Part shown: in pieces, positions 37,604-49,100 of the stretch
Layout of the letters: the number at the start of each line of letters is the position of its first letter
How positions within the stretch are numbered: the stretch's first letter is position 1
NCBI RefSeq assembly: GCF_023347255.1
Contig: NZ_CP094466.1
Location: forward strand, 2,852,001 to 2,916,000
Length of the DNA: 64,000 bases
Reading direction: 5' to 3'
Source of the DNA: Faecalibacterium sp. I4-3-84
GTDB lineage: Bacteria; Bacillota; Clostridia; Oscillospirales; Ruminococcaceae
Made by a program: the position numbers and the translations under genes
The notes under the pieces: model-generated
What the model saw: only the letters and a program-made list of their open reading frames with translations
Told to the model about the DNA's origin: nothing
Databases searched by the model: none

Positions 37604-40600
37604 ATGGAAAACAACGTTTTCGATTCCATCAAGATCGGCCTTGCCTCCCCGGAGCAGATCCGCAACTGGAGCTACGGCGAGGTCAAAAAGCCTGAGACCA
37701 TCAACTACCGTACCCTGAAGCCGGAGCGCGACGGCTTGTACTGTGAGCGCATTTTTGGACCTACCAAGGACTGGGAGTGCCACTGCGGTAAGTATAAGCG
37801 CATCCGCTACAAGGGCAAGATCTGCGACCGCTGCGGCGTTGAAGTGACCAAGGCTAAGGTCCGCCGTGAGCGCATGGGCCACATTGAGCTGGCCGCTCCC
37901 GTCAGCCACATCTGGTACTTCAAGGGCATCCCCAGCCGCATCGGCCTGATGCTGGACATCAGCCCCCGCCTGCTGGAGAAGGTGCTGTACTTTGCAAGCT
38001 ATATCGTCACTGATCCGGGTGCTACCCGTCTGGAAAAGAAGCAGCTGCTCACCGAGAGCGAGTATCGTGAGATGCGCGACCACTACGGTGATGAGTTCGA
38101 GGCTGCTATGGGCGCTGAGGCCATTCAGGATCTGCTGAAGGAGATCGATCTGGATCAGCTGAGTGAAGAGCTGACTGCCGAGGTGGAAAAGTCCTCCGGC
38201 CAGAAGCGCGTGCGCATCCTCAAGCGTCTGGAAGTAGTTGAGGCATTCCGCATTTCCGGCAACCGTCCTGAATGGATGGTCATGGATGTGCTGCCTGTTC
38301 TGCCGCCTGACCTGCGCCCCATGGTCCAGCTGGACGGCGGCCGTTTTGCCACCTCCGACCTGAACGACCTGTACCGCCGCGTGATCAACCGCAACAACCG
38401 TCTGCGCCGTCTGCTGGAGCTGGGCGCTCCCGACATCATCGTGCGCAACGAGAAGCGTATGCTGCAGGAAGCAGTGGACAGCCTGATCGACAACGGCCGC
38501 CGCGGCCGTCCGGTTACCGGCCCCAACAACCGCGCACTGAAGAGCCTTTCCGATATGCTGAAGGGCAAGCAGGGCCGCTTCCGTCAGAACCTGCTGGGCA
38601 AGCGTGTTGACTACTCCGGTCGTTCTGTTATCGTCGTCGGCCCTGAGCTGAAGATGGATCAGTGCGGTCTGCCCAAGGAAATGGCTCTGGAGCTGTTCAA
38701 GCCCTTTGTCATGAAGGATCTGGTGGAGAAGGGCATTGCCAACAACATCAAGTCCGCCCGCAAGATGGTGGAGCGCGCTAAGCCCGAAGTGTGGGACAGC
38801 CTGGAGACTGTGATCAAGGGCCACCCCGTTCTGCTGAACCGTGCACCTACCCTGCACCGTCTGGGCATTCAGGCTTTCAACCCGGTGCTGGTGGAGGGCC
38901 GTGCAATCAAGCTGCACCCGCTGGCATGTACCGCATTCAACGCCGACTTCGACGGTGACCAGATGGCAGTGCATCTGCCTCTGGGCGAGGATGCCTGCCG
39001 TGAGGCCAAGATGCTGATGCTGGCTTCTGGCAACCTGCTGAAACCCTCTGACGGCGCACCTGTTACCGTGCCTACGCAGGATATGATCCTGGGCAGCTAC
39101 TACCTGACCACCGTTCGTGAAAATGACGAGGGCGCAGGCAAGGTGTTCCGCGATGAGAACGAAGCCCTGATGGCTTATGCAGAGCACATCGTTACCCTGC
39201 ACGCACCCATCAAGGTGCGCCGCACCATGACCATTGACGGCGTGGAGCGCACCGGTCTGGTGGAAGCCACCGTCGGCCGCATCATCTTCAATAACCCTGT
39301 TCCTCAGAATCTGGGTTATATCGACCGTACTGATCCCGAGCACTGGCTGGAGTACGAGGTCAGCTTCCGCGTGACCAAGAAGACTCTGCCCGACATCATT
39401 TCCCGCTGCATGACCCGCAACGGCACCCGCAAGTGTGCAAAGATGCTGGATGCCATCAAGGCGCAGGGCTACAAGTACTCCACTCTGTCTGCGATCTCCG
39501 TCGCTGTGTGCGACGCTGTGATCCCGCCGCAGAAGCAGGAACTGATCGCTGAGGCTGACCAGCAGATCGCAAAGGTCGGCAGACTGTTCAACCGCGGCCT
39601 GATCTCCGACAACGAGCGTTACAACCAGACCATCGCCATCTGGCAGGCTACCACCGATAAGGTCTCCAAGGCTCTGGCAGACAACCTGCCCAAGGATAAT
39701 GAGATCTATATGATGGCTGACTCCGGTGCTCGTGGTTCTATGAACCAGATCAAGCAGCTGGCCGGCATGCGCGGCCTGCTGGCAAACACCGCCGGCCACA
39801 CCATCGAGATGCCCATTCGTGCCAACTACCGTGAAGGTCTGAATATTCTGGAATATTTCGTTTCTGCCCGTGGTGCCCGTAAGGGTCTGGCCGATACCGC
39901 TCTGCGTACCGCTGACTCCGGTTACCTGACCCGCCGCATGGTCGATGTCTCTCAGGATGTCATTGTGCGCGAGATCGACTGCGGCACCACCGACGGCCTG
40001 TGGGTGTCTGAGATCCACGAGGGCAAGGAGAAGATCGAGAGCTTCCGCGAGCGCTTGATCGGCCGTTTTGCTGTGGGCGATGTGGTCAACCCCGTCACCG
40101 GCAAGGTGATCGTGCCGGAAGGCAAGATGATCGACCTGTACGATGCAAACGAGATCGAGGCTGCTGGCATTACCAAGCTGAAGATCCGCAGCCTGCTGAC
40201 CTGCCGTGCAAAGACCGGTGTCTGCGCACGCTGCTACGGTTCCGATATGGCAAACGGCGAGCCGGTCCGTCTGGGCGAGTCTGTCGGCGTTATCGCCGCA
40301 GAGTCCATCGGCGAGCCTGGTACTCAGCTGACCATGCGTACCTTCCATACCGGCGGTATCGCATCTGCTGAAGATATCACGCAGGGTCTTCCCCGTGTTG
40401 AAGAGCTGTTCGAGAGCCGCCGTCCCAAGAGCATGGCCATCATGAGCGAGATCTCTGGTGTCGTTTCTCAGGACGATACCAAGAAGAATGTCGTTATCAA
40501 GGTGACCGGCAAGGACGAGAACGGTGCCGAGGTCGTAAAGAGCTACTCCATCCCGTTCACCCAGCATTCCCGCGTGATGCCGGGTGACCGTGTGGAGAAG

Positions 40601-41176
40601 GGCGACATCATCACCCGTGAAGGTGTTCTGTATCCGCAGGATATTCTGGCAATCAAGGGTCTGGAGGATGTCCAGAACTACCTGATCAACGAAGTTCAGA
40701 AGGTCTACCGTCTGCAGGGCGTTGAGATCAACGATAAGCATATCGAAGTCATCGTCCGTCAGATGTGCCGCAAGGTGCGCGTGACTGATTCCGGTTCTTC
40801 CAACCTGATCGGCGGTGCACTGGCAAGCCGTCTGGAAGTGGAGAGCATCAACGCCGATCTGCAGCAGCGCATCGACGCTGGTGAAGAGGGCCTGAAGCTG
40901 GTCGAGTACCAGCAGGTGCTGCTGGGCATCACCAAGGCTGCTCTGGCAAACGACTCCTTCCTGTCCGCTGCATCCTTCCAGGAGACCACCCGCGTGCTGA
41001 CCGAGGCTGCCATCAAGGGCAAGGTCGACCCGCTGGCCGGCCTGAAGGAGAACGTCATCATTGGTAAGCTGATCCCCGCAGGTACCGGTCTGCCGGAAGT
41101 CCGTGAGGATCTGAAGAACCGTGAGGCTGAGCGCGATGCTGAGATCGCTGCCGAACAGGCAGCTGCTGTACAGTAA
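37604..41176 (+). CDS. rpoC: RNA polymerase beta' subunit
   Basis: A 1190-residue subunit holding the catalytic Mg site [12 protein letters not shown]. The N-terminal zinc site is [20 protein letters not shown]. The bridge/trigger regions are seen in [19 protein letters not shown], and the second zinc cluster in [13 protein letters not shown]. The 128-base gap from rpoB includes a GC-rich hairpin (CCCCTG...CAGGGG) that does not look like a strong terminator, so rpoBC is probably one transcript. The length is typical of Firmicutes. Confidence 0.98.
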   Translation: MENNVFDSIKIGLASPEQIRNWSYGEVKKPETINYRTLKPERDGLYCERIFGPTKDWECHCGKYKRIRYKGKICDRCGVEVTKAKVRRERMGHIELAAPVSHIWYFKGIPSRIGLMLDISPRLLEKVLYFASYIVTDPGATRLEKKQLLTESEYREMRDHYGDEFEAAMGAEAIQDLLKEIDLDQLSEELTAEVEKSSGQKRVRILKRLEVVEAFRISGNRPEWMVMDVLPVLPPDLRPMVQLDGGRFATSDLNDLYRRVINRNNRLRRLLELGAPDIIVRNEKRMLQEAVDSLIDNGRRGRPVTGPNNRALKSLSDMLKGKQGRFRQNLLGKRVDYSGRSVIVVGPELKMDQCGLPKEMALELFKPFVMKDLVEKGIANNIKSARKMVERAKPEVWDSLETVIKGHPVLLNRAPTLHRLGIQAFNPVLVEGRAIKLHPLACTAFNADFDGDQMAVHLPLGEDACREAKMLMLASGNLLKPSDGAPVTVPTQDMILGSYYLTTVRENDEGAGKVFRDENEALMAYAEHIVTLHAPIKVRRTMTIDGVERTGLVEATVGRIIFNNPVPQNLGYIDRTDPEHWLEYEVSFRVTKKTLPDIISRCMTRNGTRKCAKMLDAIKAQGYKYSTLSAISVAVCDAVIPPQKQELIAEADQQIAKVGRLFNRGLISDNERYNQTIAIWQATTDKVSKALADNLPKDNEIYMMADSGARGSMNQIKQLAGMRGLLANTAGHTIEMPIRANYREGLNILEYFVSARGARKGLADTALRTADSGYLTRRMVDVSQDVIVREIDCGTTDGLWVSEIHEGKEKIESFRERLIGRFAVGDVVNPVTGKVIVPEGKMIDLYDANEIEAAGITKLKIRSLLTCRAKTGVCARCYGSDMANGEPVRLGESVGVIAAESIGEPGTQLTMRTFHTGGIASAEDITQGLPRVEELFESRRPKSMAIMSEISGVVSQDDTKKNVVIKVTGKDENGAEVVKSYSIPFTQHSRVMPGDRVEKGDIITREGVLYPQDILAIKGLEDVQNYLINEVQKVYRLQGVEINDKHIEVIVRQMCRKVRVTDSGSSNLIGGALASRLEVESINADLQQRIDAGEEGLKLVEYQQVLLGITKAALANDSFLSAASFQETTRVLTEAAIKGKVDPLAGLKENVIIGKLIPAGTGLPEVREDLKNREAERDAEIAAEQAAAVQ

Positions 41177-41208
41177 GCAAAGCTCCTTCTTCTGAAATAA
41201 AACAATGG

Positions 41209-41245
41209 ACCGCTCTGTGGGCATCCGCCTGCAGGGCGGTTTTTA
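41209..41245 (+). terminator. Terminator after rpoC
   Basis: ACCGCTCTGTGGGC (41209-41222) and GCCTGCAGGGCGGT (41227-41240) form an imperfect GC-rich stem followed by five T. Confidence 0.8.
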
Positions 41246-41349
41246 TATGCCCGGAAAAGCGGAAACAGGGGAGAAAACCGTGCGTTTTACGTCGAAAAAA
41301 TGCTGAAAGAAAAAATCTGGAATAAATGCAAAAAACTTTGCAAAAACTG

Positions 41350-41378
41350 TTGACATCCGCCTGTAAAGCGAGTATTAT
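41350..41378 (+). promoter_or_regulatory. Promoter of the str operon
   Basis: Perfect TTGACA (41350-41355), 17 bases, TATTAT (41373-41378). The leader to rpsL contains two small hairpins (one around CATCCC-TCAT-GGGATA at 41392, one TCGGA/TCCGA at 41423), which may take part in autoregulation. Confidence 0.85.
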
Positions 41379-41465
41379 ATAACTGTTGCGCATCCCTCAT
41401 GGGGATAGTGCGGCAAAAAAGTCGGAAAAAAGTCCGATGTGCATTATTAAGAAAGGAGAAACAAA

Positions 41466-41894
41466 ATGCCTACTTTTAACCAGCTTGTACGCAAGGGCCG
41501 TCAGGTTCTGGCTACCAAGAGTACCGCTCCCGCACTGCTGAAGAGCTACAATTCTCAGAAGAAACAGTATTCTGATCTGAACAGCCCCCAGAAGCGTGGT
41601 GTCTGCACTGCTGTTCGTACCATGACCCCCAAGAAGCCCAACTCTGCTCTGCGTAAGGTTGCTCGTGTCCGCCTCACGAATGGTATCGAGGTCACCTCTT
41701 ACATTCCCGGTATCGGCCATAACCTGCAGGAGCACTCCGTCGTGCTGATCCGTGGCGGTCGTGTTAAGGACCTGCCCGGTGTGCGTTACCACATCATCCG
41801 TGGTACCCTGGATACTCAGGGTGTGGCAGGCCGTAATCAGGCCCGCTCCAAGTACGGCGCAAAGCGTCCTAAGGCCGGTGCTGCAAAGAAGTAA
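41466..41894 (+). CDS. rpsL: 30S ribosomal protein S12
   Basis: S12 sits at the decoding centre and affects fidelity and streptomycin response. The 142 residues start [12 protein letters not shown] and contain [20 protein letters not shown], with the Lys (PKKPNSAL) whose changes give streptomycin resistance in other bacteria in its wild-type state. [25 protein letters not shown] is the second conserved block. AAAGGAG lies upstream. First gene of rpsL-rpsG-fusA-tuf, in the usual str operon order. Confidence 0.98.
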   Translation: MPTFNQLVRKGRQVLATKSTAPALLKSYNSQKKQYSDLNSPQKRGVCTAVRTMTPKKPNSALRKVARVRLTNGIEVTSYIPGIGHNLQEHSVVLIRGGRVKDLPGVRYHIIRGTLDTQGVAGRNQARSKYGAKRPKAGAAKK

Positions 41895-42055
41895 TTGAGG
41901 ACAACCGCCATAAACGGCTTTCCATTATATAAATAACAAGTCCGCTTGCAAAGCGGAGGGCAACAGTTTATGTAAAGGTCAGCTCTTTGTGACACAACGG
42001 GAGTTTTATTACTTTCGAGTACCGATGATATCATTCTGTGAAGGAGGGAAGAAAG

Positions 42056-42526
42056 ATGCCTAGAAGAGGTAACATTGCTAAGCGCGATGTCTTAGCTGAT
42101 CCTATTTACAATTCCAAGATGGTCACTCGTCTGGTCAACAGCGTTATGCTGGATGGCAAGAAGGGCGTCGCTCAGAAGATCGTTTACGAAGCTTTCTCCA
42201 TGATTCAGGAGAAGACCGGCAACGATCCTCTGGAGACTTTCGAGAAGGCGATGGAGAACATCATGCCCAGCCTCGAGTGCAAGACCCGCCGCGTTGGCGG
42301 TGCTAACTACCAGGTTCCTCTGGAAGTCAGCCCGGCTCGCCGCGAGACCCTGGGTCTGCGCTGGCTGACTGCCTACAGCCGCAGCCGTGGTGAGAAGACC
42401 ATGGCTCAGCGTCTGGCTGCTGAAATCATGGATGCTGCCAACAACACTGGTAACGCCGTGAAGAAGCGTGAGGATACTCACAAGATGGCAGAGGCTAACA
42501 AGGCTTTCGCTCATTTCCGTTATTGA
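42056..42526 (+). CDS. rpsG: 30S ribosomal protein S7
   Basis: S7 nucleates assembly of the 30S head by binding the 3' major domain of 16S rRNA. The 156 residues start [20 protein letters not shown] and contain [28 protein letters not shown] 42056 is seven bases after AAGGAGGG; a spurious upstream in-frame start was ignored. The 160 bases between rpsL and rpsG hold a small hairpin (TCCGCTT-GCA-AAGCGGA, 41941-41957). In other bacteria S7 represses its own operon by binding near here. Confidence 0.98.
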   Translation: MPRRGNIAKRDVLADPIYNSKMVTRLVNSVMLDGKKGVAQKIVYEAFSMIQEKTGNDPLETFEKAMENIMPSLECKTRRVGGANYQVPLEVSPARRETLGLRWLTAYSRSRGEKTMAQRLAAEIMDAANNTGNAVKKREDTHKMAEANKAFAHFRY

Positions 42527-42550
42527 TCTGTTCTGTAGGAGGTTAATTTC

Positions 42551-44677
42551 ATGGCTACACCCAGAGAAGTTTCTCTTCAGATGACGAGAAATATCGGCAT
42601 TATGGCCCACATTGATGCTGGTAAGACTACTACTACCGAGCGTATTCTGTACTACACCGGTATCAACCACAAGATCGGCGAAGTTCATGATGGCGGCGCT
42701 ACCATGGACTGGATGGTTCAGGAGCAGGAGCGTGGTATCACCATCACTTCCGCTGCTACCACCTGCTACTGGAGCCACTCTGAGACCCAGAAGGATCCGG
42801 TTGCATTCAAGAAGAACCGTCACCGCATCAACATCATCGACACCCCGGGCCACGTGGACTTCACTGTTGAGGTCCAGCGTTCCCTGCGCGTGCTGGACGG
42901 TTCTGTGACCGTTCTGGCTGCAAAGGGCGGTGTTGAGCCGCAGTCTGAGACCGTTTGGCGTCAGGCTGACGAGTACAAGGTTCCCCGTATGGTGTACGTT
43001 AACAAGATGGACACCATGGGTGCCGACTTCTTCCGCTGCATCAAGATGCTGCACGATCGTCTGCACGCAAACGGCGTGGCGATCCAGCTGCCTATCGGTC
43101 AGGAGGATACCTTCCGCGGTATCGTTGACCTGGTCGATATGAACGCTGAGGTCTACTACGACGATATGGGTAACGACATGCGCACTGAGCCCATCCCCGA
43201 GGATATGCGTGAGCAGGCCGAGGAGTACCACAACATTCTGATCGAGGCTGTTGCTGAGAACGACGAAGAGTTGATGGAGAAGTACCTCGAGGGCGAGGAG
43301 ATCACCCGTGCCGAGCTGAAGGCTGCGATCCGCAAGGAGACCATCGCTAACACGCTGGTTCCCGTTGTCTGCGGTTCTTCCTACAAGAACCGTGGTGTCC
43401 AGAAGCTGCTGGACGCTATCGTTGACTATATGCCCGCTCCTACCGATGTCCCTGACATCAAGGGCGTGAATCCCGAGACTGAGGAAGAGGAGACCCGTCC
43501 GTCTTCTGACGACGCTCCCTTCGCAGCTCTGGCCTTCAAGATCGCTACCGACCCGTTCGTTGGTAAGCTGGCATACTTCCGTGTTTACTCCGGTAAGGTT
43601 GAGGCAGGTACCACTGTCTACAACTCCGTGAAGGACAGCAAGGAGCGTATGGGCCGCATCCTGCAGATGCATTCTAACCACCGCAAGGATATCGACTGCT
43701 GCTACGCAGGTGATATCGCTGCTGTTGTCGGTCTGAAGAACACCACTACCGGTGACACTCTGTGTGATGAGAATCATCCCATCATTCTGGAGTCCATGAA
43801 GTTCCCCGAGCCTGTTATCCGTGTTGCCATCGAGCCTAAGACCAAGGCCGGCAACGAGAAGATGGGCATCGCGCTGGCAAAGCTGGCCGAAGAGGATCCG
43901 ACCTTCAAGACCTACACTGACGAAGAGACCGGTCAGACCATCATCGCCGGTATGGGCGAGCTGCACCTGGAGATCATCGTTGACCGTCTGCTGCGTGAGT
44001 TCAAGGTTGAAGCAAACGTGGGTGCACCTCAGGTTGCTTACCGTGAGACCATCCGCAAAGAGGCCAACCAGGAGACCAAGTACGCACGTCAGTCCGGTGG
44101 TAAGGGCCAGTACGGTCATGTTAAGATCAAGATCGAGCCCAACGAGCCCGGCAAGGGTTACGAGTTCGTCAACGCCATCGTTGGCGGTGCCATCCCGAAG
44201 GAATACATCCCGGCTATCGACAACGGTATCCAGGGTGCTATGAAGTCCGGTGTTCTGGCTGGCTATCCTGTCGTTGATGTCAAGGTTACCCTGTGGGATG
44301 GTTCTTATCATGAGGTCGACTCCTCTGAAATGGCCTTCTCCATTGCTGGTTCTATGGCGTTCAAGGATGCTATGCGCAAGGCTGATCCTATCATCACTGA
44401 GCCTATCATGAAGGTTGCAGTTATCGTTCCCGATGAGTATCTGGGCGATGTTATCGGCGACCTGAATGCACGCCGTGGTCAGATCCAGGGCATGGAAGCT
44501 ATGGCTGGTACTCAGCGCGTCAATGCATTTGTGCCTCTGGCTCAGATGTTCGGCTACGCTACCGACCTGCGTTCCAAGACTCAGGGCCGTGGCCAGTATG
44601 TCATGGAGCCGTCTCACTACGAGCCGGTGCCCAAGAACATTGCTGACCAGATCATTGCTGGCCGCACCAAGGGCTGA
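42551..44677 (+). CDS. fusA: Elongation factor G
   Basis: EF-G drives tRNA-mRNA translocation and, with RRF, ribosome recycling. The 708 residues have G1 [19 protein letters not shown], the G2 ERGITI, G3 DTPGHVDF and G4 NKMD motifs, then domains II-V with [16 protein letters not shown] and the domain [20 protein letters not shown] precedes ATG 42551. The codon bias is strong. The regular length and intact motifs argue for the housekeeping factor rather than a Tet(M)-type ribosome protection protein. Confidence 0.98.
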   Translation: MATPREVSLQMTRNIGIMAHIDAGKTTTTERILYYTGINHKIGEVHDGGATMDWMVQEQERGITITSAATTCYWSHSETQKDPVAFKKNRHRINIIDTPGHVDFTVEVQRSLRVLDGSVTVLAAKGGVEPQSETVWRQADEYKVPRMVYVNKMDTMGADFFRCIKMLHDRLHANGVAIQLPIGQEDTFRGIVDLVDMNAEVYYDDMGNDMRTEPIPEDMREQAEEYHNILIEAVAENDEELMEKYLEGEEITRAELKAAIRKETIANTLVPVVCGSSYKNRGVQKLLDAIVDYMPAPTDVPDIKGVNPETEEEETRPSSDDAPFAALAFKIATDPFVGKLAYFRVYSGKVEAGTTVYNSVKDSKERMGRILQMHSNHRKDIDCCYAGDIAAVVGLKNTTTGDTLCDENHPIILESMKFPEPVIRVAIEPKTKAGNEKMGIALAKLAEEDPTFKTYTDEETGQTIIAGMGELHLEIIVDRLLREFKVEANVGAPQVAYRETIRKEANQETKYARQSGGKGQYGHVKIKIEPNEPGKGYEFVNAIVGGAIPKEYIPAIDNGIQGAMKSGVLAGYPVVDVKVTLWDGSYHEVDSSEMAFSIAGSMAFKDAMRKADPIITEPIMKVAVIVPDEYLGDVIGDLNARRGQIQGMEAMAGTQRVNAFVPLAQMFGYATDLRSKTQGRGQYVMEPSHYEPVPKNIADQIIAGRTKG

Positions 44678-44698
44678 TTCCTGAAAAATGGATAAAGA

Positions 44699-44773
44699 TT
44701 TTGCCGGGGTAGTGTAACCTCGGCAAAATTTCCTGTAAAAGCACTTGATTTTACAGGGCAAATTTAGTAGAAT
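44699..44773 (+). promoter_or_regulatory. Hairpin and internal promoter before tuf
   Basis: ATTTTGCCG pairs with CGGCAAAAT (within 44699-44731) as a weak terminator/attenuator. It is followed by TTGATT (44745-44750), 17 bases and TAGAAT (44768-44773). tuf can thus be transcribed separately from fusA. Confidence 0.7.
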
Positions 44774-44852
44774 AGCCTTGCAATGCAATGTCTGCATCTT
44801 GCAGGGTTGTTGTAACCAAATATCAAAACCTAAATTAAGGGAGGATATTCCA

Positions 44853-46058
44853 ATGGCTGAAAAGGCAAAGTTCGACCGTTCTAAGCCGCATGTGAACATC
44901 GGCACCATCGGTCACGTTGACCACGGCAAGACCACTCTGACCGCCGCTATCACCAAGTACCTGGCTCTGAAGGGCGACGCAGACTTCATGGATTATGCCA
45001 ACATCGATAAGGCTCCTGAGGAGCGTGCTCGTGGTATCACGATCAACTCCGCTCACGTTGAGTATCAGACCGACGCTCGTCACTATGCTCACGTTGACTG
45101 CCCGGGCCATGCTGACTACGTTAAGAACATGATCACTGGTGCTGCTCAGATGGACGGCGCTATTCTGGTCGTTGCTGCTACCGATGGTCCCATGCCCCAG
45201 ACCCGTGAGCACATCCTGCTGGCTCGTCAGGTCGGCGTGCCCTATATCGTCGTGTTCATGAACAAGTGCGATATGGTCGACGACGAAGAGCTGCTGGATC
45301 TGGTCGAGATGGAGATCCGTGAGCTGCTGAGCGAGTACGACTTCCCGGGCGACGATACCCCGATCATTCGTGGTTCCGCTCTGAAGGCTCTGGAGTCTAC
45401 CTCCACCGATCCCAATGCTCCCGAGTATGCTTGCATCAAGGAGCTGATGGACGCTGTTGACACCTATATCCCCAACCCCGATCGTGAGGAAGACAAGCCC
45501 TTCCTGATGCCCATCGAGGATGTCATGACCATTTCTGGCCGTGGTACCGTTGCAACCGGTCGTGTTGAGCGTGGTATTGCTAAGGTTGGCGATGCTATGG
45601 AGATCGTCGGCATCAAGCCCGATCGTCTGAGCACCACCATCACCGGTCTGGAGATGTTCCGTAAGTCTCTGGACTTCGCTGAGGCTGGCGATAACATCGG
45701 CGCTCTGCTGCGTGGTGTTGATCGTACCCAGATCGAGCGTGGTCAGGTTCTGGCTAAGCCCGGTTCCGTGCACCCCCACAAGACCTTCGAGTCTCAGGTG
45801 TACGTTCTGACCAAGGACGAAGGCGGCCGTCACACCCCGTTCTTCTCCAACTATCGTCCTCAGTTCTACTTCCGCACCACCGACGTGACCGGTATCATCA
45901 CTCTGCCCGAAGGCACTGAGATGTGCATGCCCGGCGATAACGTCATGATGCACGTTGAGCTGCTGACCCCTGTTGCTATGGAAGAGGGCCTGCGTTTCGC
46001 TATCCGTGAGGGTGGCCGTACCGTTGGTTCTGGCGTTGTTGGCAAGATCATTGAGTGA
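44853..46058 (+). CDS. tuf: Elongation factor Tu
   Basis: EF-Tu delivers aminoacyl-tRNA to the ribosome as a GTP complex. The 401 residues start [20 protein letters not shown]. They carry the P-loop [44 protein letters not shown] and [12 protein letters not shown], then beta-barrel domains 2 and 3 ending [24 protein letters not shown] precedes ATG 44853. This is the only tuf in the window; a second copy elsewhere cannot be excluded. Confidence 0.98.
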   Translation: MAEKAKFDRSKPHVNIGTIGHVDHGKTTLTAAITKYLALKGDADFMDYANIDKAPEERARGITINSAHVEYQTDARHYAHVDCPGHADYVKNMITGAAQMDGAILVVAATDGPMPQTREHILLARQVGVPYIVVFMNKCDMVDDEELLDLVEMEIRELLSEYDFPGDDTPIIRGSALKALESTSTDPNAPEYACIKELMDAVDTYIPNPDREEDKPFLMPIEDVMTISGRGTVATGRVERGIAKVGDAMEIVGIKPDRLSTTITGLEMFRKSLDFAEAGDNIGALLRGVDRTQIERGQVLAKPGSVHPHKTFESQVYVLTKDEGGRHTPFFSNYRPQFYFRTTDVTGIITLPEGTEMCMPGDNVMMHVELLTPVAMEEGLRFAIREGGRTVGSGVVGKIIE

Positions 46059-46104
46059 TTTTGACCCTTCGCGCCTTTCCTAAGGCTAAAGGTTAAACTT
46101 ACGA

Positions 46105-46147
46105 GAGACCTTCCCATTCCGGAGAGTGGGAAGGTCTCTTTTTGTTT
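46105..46147 (+). terminator. Terminator of the str operon
   Basis: GAGACCTTCCCA (46105-46116) pairs perfectly with TGGGAAGGTCTC (46127-46138), then a T-rich tail. Confidence 0.92.
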
Positions 46148-46206
46148 TAGATCCTCTGTCTGTAAGGGCAGGGGATTTTTTTTTTGCGGCATGTCACAAC
46201 TCTTTG

Positions 46207-46235
46207 TTTACAAAACAAGGTTGTTCTGGTATACT
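46207..46235 (+). promoter_or_regulatory. Promoter of the YjbR/GyrI-like pair
   Basis: TTTACA (46207-46212), 17 bases, TATACT (46230-46235), 50 bases before the gene. Confidence 0.72.
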
Positions 46236-46284
46236 GAAAAGCAGAAAGAGGATGTGCATCTGAATCAGAATGGAGGGTGGATGG

Positions 46285-46668
46285 ATGAAATATCCATGGA
46301 TCGATGAATATCTGCTGTCAAAGCCCGGTGTGACAAAGAACTTACAGGCAGAGTGGAACTGGGTGCGTTACCAGATCGGAGACAAAATGTTTGCTGCGGT
46401 CTGTCTGGATGATTCCAGCGGAAAGCCGGTCTATATTACTATGAAGCTCGATCCCGCAGAAAGCGAATTTCTGCGTCAGCAGTATGAGGATATCATCCCG
46501 GGTTATTATATGAACAAAACGCACTGGAGCTCTGTCAAAGCGGAGGGGAATGTGCCGGATGAACTACTGCAGGAAATACTGGAAAAGTCCTATCGGCTGG
46601 TGCTGAGAGGATTCAGCAAAAAGAAACAGCGTGAACTTCTGGAAGAGGTGAAGGGCAATGCCGTTTGA
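46285..46668 (+). CDS. MmcQ/YjbR-family protein
   Basis: A 127-residue protein of the MmcQ/YjbR family (CyaY-like fold, often described as DNA-binding). Typical features are the early WIDEYLLSKPGVTKN, a central KMFAAVC strand, KLDPAESEFLRQQYEDIIPGYYMNKTHW and the terminal SYRLVLRGFSKKKQREL. ATG 46285 is preferred over ATG 46270 because GGAGG lies eight bases before it. It overlaps the next gene by 11 bases, so the two are translated together. No physiological role is established. Confidence 0.82.
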   Translation: MKYPWIDEYLLSKPGVTKNLQAEWNWVRYQIGDKMFAAVCLDDSSGKPVYITMKLDPAESEFLRQQYEDIIPGYYMNKTHWSSVKAEGNVPDELLQEILEKSYRLVLRGFSKKKQRELLEEVKGNAV

Positions 46669-47290
46669 TTATAAGAAAGAGTACAGGGAATTTTATCTCC
46701 CGCCGAAAAAACCGCATCTGATTACGATACCTCGTATGAATTTTGTGGCAGTGCACGGCAAGGGCGACCCGAATGCTCCGGGTGGAGCCTATCAGGAGGC
46801 TATGGGAGTGCTGTACGGCATTGCTTTCACCATCAAAATGAGCTATAAGGGCAGCCACAAGATGGACGGCTATTTTGAATATGTGGTTCCACCGTTGGAG
46901 GGCTTGTGGCATCAGAAGGGCGTGGATGGCGTTGACTATGCGCATAAAGAATTATTTGAGTGGACATCTATGATCCGCCTGCCGGAATTCGTGACGTCGG
47001 AAGCGTTTGATTGGGCCGTACAGGAAGCAACGGCAAAAAAGAAAAAGGATTTTTCCAAGGCGGAATTCCTGACCTATGACGAGGGACTTTGCGTTCAGTG
47101 CCTGCATATCGGCCCTTATGATGAAGAACCGAAAACGCTGGCGCAGATGGATGCCTTTGCCGTAGAGCAGGGGTATAGGCTTGATTTTTCAGAGACACGC
47201 TTCCACCACGAGATTTATCTGGGTGATCCTCGCCGCGCTGCACCGGGAACACTGAAAACAGTTCTGCGGCATCCCATACGTGAAAAATAA
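46658..47290 (+). CDS. GyrI-like small-molecule-binding protein
   Basis: A 210-residue protein with a GyrI-like (SOUL/BacR-type) fold: it starts MPFDYKKEYREFYLPPKKPHLITIPRMNFVAVHGKG and continues with LYGIAFTIKM and the late CLHIGPYDEEP. Such stand-alone GyrI-like proteins bind or hydrolyse small hydrophobic molecules in some cases. No DNA-binding domain is present. The pairing with a YjbR protein is frequent in Firmicutes, which hints at a shared detoxification role, but this is inference only. Confidence 0.8.
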   Translation: MPFDYKKEYREFYLPPKKPHLITIPRMNFVAVHGKGDPNAPGGAYQEAMGVLYGIAFTIKMSYKGSHKMDGYFEYVVPPLEGLWHQKGVDGVDYAHKELFEWTSMIRLPEFVTSEAFDWAVQEATAKKKKDFSKAEFLTYDEGLCVQCLHIGPYDEEPKTLAQMDAFAVEQGYRLDFSETRFHHEIYLGDPRRAAPGTLKTVLRHPIREK

Positions 47291-47392
47291 AAACGGGAAA
47301 ATTCACAAATGATGTCGCTTTTATTTGGCAGATGTGATATACTGATTCTATCTGTAGAAACACATTGAATGGATAAGGGAGGAGAGAACTTC

Positions 47393-48943
47393 ATGCAGCA
47401 TGAAACTGTCATCGTGCTGGACTTTGGCGGCCAGTACAATCAGCTGATCGCGCGCCGCGTCCGCGAGAACAATGTCTACTGTGAAATCTATTCCTATAAA
47501 ACCGATCTGTCGGTTATCAAGGCAAAGAACCCCAAGGGTATCATCTTTACCGGTGGCCCCAACAGTGTTTATCTGGAGGATTCTCCCACGATCGACCCTG
47601 AGATCTTCAACTGGGGTGTGCCTGTGCTGGGCATCTGCTATGGCAGCCAGCTGATGATGCATCTGCTGGGCGGCCATGTCTGCCGCGCACCGGAGCGCGA
47701 ATATGGCAAGACTGAGGTGTTCGTGGACACGAACAGCAAGATGTTCACCGATGTGCAGCCCTCCACCATCTGCTGGATGAGCCATAACGACTACATTGAG
47801 CAGGCAGCGCCCGGCTTTAAAATCACTGCTCACACGGTCAACTGCCCGGTAGCTGCGGCAGAGAACGAGGAAAAGGGCCTGTATGCGGTCCAGTTCCACC
47901 CGGAAGTGCTGCACACTGCGGAAGGCAAGAAGATGCTGCGCAACTTCGTGTACAACGTCTGCGGCTGCACCGGCGACTGGAAGATGGACTCCTTTGTGGA
48001 AAACAACGTCAAGGCCCTGCGTGAGCGCATCGGCGATGGCAAGGTGCTGTGCGCCTTGTCCGGCGGCGTGGATTCCTCCGTTCTGGCAGCTATGCTGGCT
48101 AAGGCCATCGGCAAGCAGCTGACCTGCGTGTTCGTGGATCACGGTCTGCTGCGTAAGAACGAGAAGGAAGAGGTCTGTGCAGTCTTTGGTCCGGGCAATG
48201 CCAATGGCTTTGATATCAACTTTATCTGTGTGGATGCCCGCGCCCGCTACTTTGCAAAGCTGGCTGGTGTCACCGAGCCGGAGCGCAAGCGCAAGATCAT
48301 CGGCGAAGAGTTCATCCGTGTGTTCGAAGAGCAGGCCAAGAAGATCGGCAAGGTGGATTTCCTGGCACAGGGTACCATTTACCCGGATGTCGTTGAGAGC
48401 GGTCTGGGCGGTGAGTCCACTGTTATCAAGAGCCACCACAACGTCGGCGGTCTGCCCGACACTGTGGACTTCAAGGAGTTGGTGGAGCCGCTGCGCAACC
48501 TGTTCAAAGACGAGGTGCGTCAGGCTGGCCGTGAGCTGGGCCTGCCCGAATATCTGGTCAGCCGTCAGCCGTTCCCCGGCCCGGGTCTTGGCATCCGCAT
48601 CATCGGTGAGGTGACCCCGGAGAAGGTGGCAATCGTGCAGGATGCCGACGCGATCTGGCGTGAGGAGATCGCAAAGGCGGGTCTGGATAAGGAGATCAGC
48701 CAGTACTATGCAGCCTTGACCAACATGCACAGTGTGGGCGTCATGGGCGACGAGCGCACCTATGATTACGCTGTGGCCCTGCGTGCTGTGACCACCACCG
48801 ACTTCATGACTGCAGAGAGCTATAATATGCCTTGGGATGTTCTGGGCACTGTCACCAGCCGCATCGTCAATGAGGTCAAGCATGTGAACCGCGTGTTCTA
48901 TGATTGCACCGGTAAGCCGCCGGCAACCATTGAGCTCGAGTAA
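47393..48943 (+). CDS. guaA: GMP synthase (glutamine-hydrolysing)
   Basis: GuaA converts XMP to GMP with glutamine as the nitrogen donor. The 516 residues have the glutaminase triad region [10 protein letters not shown] (Cys) and [12 protein letters not shown] (His/Glu), the ATP pyrophosphatase P-loop [15 protein letters not shown], and the C-terminal dimerisation end [19 protein letters not shown] 47393 follows AGGGAGGAGAG. An extended -10 (TGA-TATACT at 47335-47343) lies 50 bases upstream; no purine-riboswitch core is visible. A mobile element has integrated at the last codons without changing the reading frame or stop. Confidence 0.97.
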   Translation: MQHETVIVLDFGGQYNQLIARRVRENNVYCEIYSYKTDLSVIKAKNPKGIIFTGGPNSVYLEDSPTIDPEIFNWGVPVLGICYGSQLMMHLLGGHVCRAPEREYGKTEVFVDTNSKMFTDVQPSTICWMSHNDYIEQAAPGFKITAHTVNCPVAAAENEEKGLYAVQFHPEVLHTAEGKKMLRNFVYNVCGCTGDWKMDSFVENNVKALRERIGDGKVLCALSGGVDSSVLAAMLAKAIGKQLTCVFVDHGLLRKNEKEEVCAVFGPGNANGFDINFICVDARARYFAKLAGVTEPERKRKIIGEEFIRVFEEQAKKIGKVDFLAQGTIYPDVVESGLGGESTVIKSHHNVGGLPDTVDFKELVEPLRNLFKDEVRQAGRELGLPEYLVSRQPFPGPGLGIRIIGEVTPEKVAIVQDADAIWREEIAKAGLDKEISQYYAALTNMHSVGVMGDERTYDYAVALRAVTTTDFMTAESYNMPWDVLGTVTSRIVNEVKHVNRVFYDCTGKPPATIELE

Positions 48944-48946
48944 TCT
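48932..48946 (+). repeat. attL, left attachment repeat
   Basis: GAGCTCGAGTAATCT, spanning the last three sense codons and stop of guaA. It matches attR (58514-58528) at 14 of 15 positions. Confidence 0.88.
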
Positions 48947-48963
48947 GCAAAACCTGAAAAGTA

Positions 48964-49022
48964 TTGATACAATGCGATATTTTGAGAACCAAAAGGTGCT
49001 CTGATACTGCTTTGATACTATC
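48964..49022 (+). repeat. Left arm-type integrase binding sites (candidate)
   Basis: Three copies of a TGATAC-centred motif: TTGATACAA (48964), CTGATACT (49001) and TTGATACTATC (49012). Two matching copies lie just inside attR at 58392 and 58403. The position next to both att sites is what is expected for arm sites of a tyrosine integrase. Confidence 0.6.
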
Positions 49023-49052
49023 AGGCGATTATTCATAAAGAGAGACATGAGA

Positions 49053-49094
49053 ATGCCCTCTGAGAAACGGTAAGTTTTTCAGAGGGCATTTTTG
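49053..49094 (+). terminator. Terminator inside the left element end
   Basis: ATGCCCTCTGA (49053-49063) pairs perfectly with TCAGAGGGCAT (49079-49089), then five T. It stops guaA transcription from entering the element and replaces the terminator lost by insertion. Confidence 0.88.
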
Positions 49095-49100
49095 TGTCTT

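Noticed and set aside
37496-41224. A 1242-codon open frame on the minus strand across rpoC
   Set aside because: It is the antisense of rpoC, caused by strong codon bias; no ribosome site and low-complexity Leu/His/Gln-rich translation. The same holds for the long minus frames over rpoB (33558-36962), fusA (42092-44908), relA (1132-3978) and etfA (24621-26450).
42551-44677. A ribosomal protection (tetracycline resistance) gene
   Set aside because: The protein lies in the str operon between rpsG and tuf and has all EF-G motifs and length.
47291-47392. A purine riboswitch before guaA
   Set aside because: The leader is short and lacks the conserved three-way junction sequence; only an extended -10 promoter is visible.
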